A stretch of 6,339 bases of DNA from Anaerolineales bacterium UBA3940 (lineage in GTDB: Bacteria; Chloroflexota; Anaerolineae; Aggregatilineales; UBA3940). This document shows, piece by piece, positions 4,596-6,339 of this stretch. The DNA is taken from positions 761 through 7,099 of the forward strand of contig DGDY01000270.1 of assembly GCA_002385675.1 (NCBI GenBank), in the 5' to 3' direction. Below the pieces are notes generated by a model that ran no database searches, was not told the origin of the DNA, and was given only the letters and a program-made list of their open reading frames with translations. Every line of letters starts with the position of its first letter. The stretch's first letter is position 1. Both the position numbers and the translations under genes were made by a program.

Positions 4596-6017
4596 TCACC
4601 CCTTCCCCACCGGTACGTCGAACACAAACGCCGTCTCGCCCTGCCCCGTCTCAACCCGGATGCGCCCGCCGTGCAGATGCACCAGTTCTCGCGCAATGGC
4701 GAGGCCCAGCCCCGCCCCGCCGCCGTCGCGCTGGCGAGACTCGTCCGCCCGCCAGAAGCGGTCGAACACGTGCTCGGCCTCCTCTGCCGTGAGCGTCTGG
4801 CCGGTGTTGCGCACGGAAAACTGCACGCGGTCCCCGGCCTGCGCCACACCCAGCCGGATCTCGCCGCCGGGCGGCGTGTGTCGCAGCGCATTGCCGAGCA
4901 GGTTGGCGAGCACCTGATGCAGCCGGTCGGCGTCCGCGCGGACGGTCGGCAGCCCCGGCTCGATCTCTACGGCGAGCGCCAGCCCTGCATCCTGCACCAG
5001 CGGCTCGAACAGCGCCGCCGCGCGGCTGGCGAGGCTCGCAGGGTCGAGCGGCTGCATGGCAAGCGGCAGGTGCCCGGTTTCGGCGCGGGTGAGCGTGTGC
5101 AGGTCGTCCACCAGCCGCGCGAGATGCAGCGTCTGCTCGTAGACCGCCGCCACGTGCGCAGTGTCGGTCGGGTACACACCGTCGAGCATGGCCTGAAGCT
5201 GCGCACGCATTACGCTGATGGGCGTGCGCAGTTCGTGCGCGATGTCCGCCGTGAGCCGGACGCGCTGCGCCTCGGCCTTCTCCAGCGCCGCCGACATCTC
5301 GTTGAAGGTGCGGGCCAGCGTGTTGATCTCCGCCGCAGGCCCGACCGGCAGCGCCACCTGCTCGCCGAGCTTCCCCGCGGCGACCGCCCGCGCCGCCCCC
5401 GTCAGCCGCGCGAGGGGCCGTGTGATCACCTGGCTGATCGCCACGCCGACGATCAGCGCCAGCCCGGCGGCGATCAGCCCGGCGATCACCAACGTGCGCC
5501 GCACCTGCCGCAGAAAGCCCGCCTGCGCCGTATCGAGCAGCACCTGTGCCGGCTGCTGCACCACCAGCCAGCCAACCGTTTGGCCGTTGACCTGCACGGG
5601 CGTCGCCCGCTCACGCTCGGCAGGCGCCAGCGTCGGGCCGATGCTCACCGGCTCGGTCCCGGCGATCAGGCTACCGTTCTCATCGTACAGCGCATAGCGG
5701 ATGCCGCCCATACCCGCGCCCATCATGCCGCCCATGCCATGTCGCTGGCCCTGCCCCGGCCCCGTCCCACGCCCGCCAGGCGAGGGGCCATTGCCGCCGA
5801 GCAGCAGCGTTTCTACGCCCGCCCATGAGCCGTTCTCGGCGTAATACTGCGTGAGCAGTTCCACCGCCCGCTCGGTCGCGGCGCGGCTGGTCTGCACGCC
5901 GACATAGCCGCGAAACTGCGTCTCGACGGTGCGCGACATCACCAGCGCGAAGAGCGCCACGGCAACAAGCGCCACCAGCAGGAAGGCGGCAGTCAGCCGC
6001 ACCCACAGCCTATTCAT
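4596..6017 (-). CDS. Two-component sensor histidine kinase (HAMP-HisKA-HATPase)
   Basis: A 473-residue inner-membrane kinase that would autophosphorylate on histidine and pass the phosphate to the adjacent regulator. Domains in order: TM helix 1 (about 8-27); extracytoplasmic sensor (about 28-173) containing a Gly/Met-rich loop (74-105); TM helix 2 (about 174-197); HAMP linker (about 197-250); dimerisation domain with HELRTP (261-266, phospho-acceptor His261); and the ATPase domain with N-box NLLGNALRHTPPGG (372-385), G1 region NTGQT (404-408), F-box FDRFWRAD (418-425) and G2 GGGAGLGLA (432-440). G1 departs from the usual DxGxG. Domain order and length resemble BaeS-type kinases. The ATG start at 6017 overlaps the regulator stop by 8 bases, implying translational coupling; only a weak GGATGG precedes it. 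The stimulus is unknown; the Met/His loop hints at metal, as inference only. Confidence 0.95.
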   Translation of the reverse strand: MNRLWVRLTAAFLLVALVAVALFALVMSRTVETQFRGYVGVQTSRAATERAVELLTQYYAENGSWAGVETLLLGGNGPSPGGRGTGPGQGQRHGMGGMMGAGMGGIRYALYDENGSLIAGTEPVSIGPTLAPAERERATPVQVNGQTVGWLVVQQPAQVLLDTAQAGFLRQVRRTLVIAGLIAAGLALIVGVAISQVITRPLARLTGAARAVAAGKLGEQVALPVGPAAEINTLARTFNEMSAALEKAEAQRVRLTADIAHELRTPISVMRAQLQAMLDGVYPTDTAHVAAVYEQTLHLARLVDDLHTLTRAETGHLPLAMQPLDPASLASRAAALFEPLVQDAGLALAVEIEPGLPTVRADADRLHQVLANLLGNALRHTPPGGEIRLGVAQAGDRVQFSVRNTGQTLTAEEAEHVFDRFWRADESRQRDGGGAGLGLAIARELVHLHGGRIRVETGQGETAFVFDVPVGKG

Positions 6018-6339
6018 GCCGGGCCATCCGGTAGCCGACCCCGTACACCGTCTCGATGTACTCGGGGTTGCGCGGGTCGTCCTCGATCTTCGCCCGCAGG
6101 TTCTTGATGTGTACGTCGATCGTGCGCTCGTAGGCGGCGAACGCTTCGCCCTGGATGTGGTCGAGCAGCTCCATCCGCGTGAAGACGCGCCCGGGGTAGC
6201 TCATCAGCACGGCGAGCAGGTCGAACTCGGTGGGCGTCAGGTCGAGCGGGCTGCCGCGCAGCGTGGCGCGGTACGACTCACGCTCCAGCACGAGGTCGCC
6301 CACGCGCAGCACGTCGCTCTCACCCGCCAGCTCGCCATG
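6010..6339 (-). CDS. OmpR/PhoB-family response regulator, C-terminal part (5' end beyond window)
   Basis: The frame stays open from its TAG at 6010-6012 to the last base of the window, giving 109 visible residues. A GTG at 6312 could be mistaken for a start, but the preceding in-frame codons (HGELAGESD) read as normal linker, so the receiver domain should lie to the right. The visible part is a complete winged-helix DNA-binding domain. It has LDLTPTEFDLLAVLM (the alpha-loop entry), GRVFTRMELLDHIQGE, the recognition-helix region YERTIDVHIKNLRAKIEDD, and the wing IETVYGVGYRM. It is the partner of the kinase that overlaps it, with the regulator promoter-proximal. The DHIQGE...YERTIDVHIKNLR segment resembles BaeR-type regulators, but target genes cannot be named. 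The phospho-acceptor aspartate cannot be checked here. Confidence 0.95.
   Translation of the reverse strand, partial: HGELAGESDVLRVGDLVLERESYRATLRGSPLDLTPTEFDLLAVLMSYPGRVFTRMELLDHIQGEAFAAYERTIDVHIKNLRAKIEDDPRNPEYIETVYGVGYRMARHE

Noticed and set aside
4566..5828. A 420-codon open frame on the plus strand
   Set aside because: It is antisense to the histidine kinase, has Arg/Gln/His-rich composition and no recognisable motif.
1854..6339. A single catabolic or biosynthetic operon spanning the LLM oxidoreductase, P450 and two-component genes
   Set aside because: Gaps of 221 and 262 bases with hairpins, an intrinsic terminator between P450 and LLM genes and a likely separate P450 promoter argue against one transcript; only the regulator-kinase pair overlaps.

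Overview
The window is a compact, GC-rich bacterial chromosomal segment with six protein-coding genes, five on the minus strand and one on the plus strand. The genes are ordinary and intact, except for the one cut by the right edge. Nothing in them fixes the taxon. High GC, many stand-alone metabolic genes and GC-rich palindromes beginning GTAGGGGCGGG in the gaps look to me most like a Chloroflexota (Anaerolineae-type) genome, but that is impression-level inference. No transposase, integrase, tRNA, rRNA or CRISPR array is visible.

Layout, left to right: (1) 125-1018 minus, a beta-hydroxyacid dehydrogenase of the tartronate-semialdehyde reductase / 3-hydroxyisobutyrate dehydrogenase family. 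(2) 1213-1695 plus, a small four-helix membrane protein with two LiaI/DUF5668-like 'WP..LI..GL' repeats, divergent from gene 1. (3) 1854-2714 minus, a luciferase-like (LLM) flavin-dependent oxidoreductase. (4) 2936-4333 minus, a complete soluble cytochrome P450. (5) 4596-6017 minus, a membrane sensor histidine kinase overlapping by 8 bases (6) the DNA-binding half of an OmpR/PhoB-type response regulator, which runs off the right edge. Genes 5 and 6 are one two-component operon, regulator first. Genes 1, 3 and 4 are separated by gaps carrying hairpins, and at least one clear intrinsic terminator (2798-2818) isolates gene 4 from gene 3, so I read them as single-gene transcripts. Three are redox enzymes, but no shared pathway can be shown from this window.

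The most interesting content is between the genes. Five GC-rich palindromes of one apparent family sit just downstream of the stop codons of the minus-strand genes. They come in a short form (39-67, 4522-4550; 28 of 29 bases identical), a long form with a nested inner hairpin (2856-2915, 4439-4499), and a diverged form at 1816-1837 whose stem carries a compensatory base-pair flip. A second family, two GGAG-headed hairpins (1711-1733 and 1767-1789), also differs by a compensatory pair change. These resemble REP-type elements. I found no convincing new protein system.
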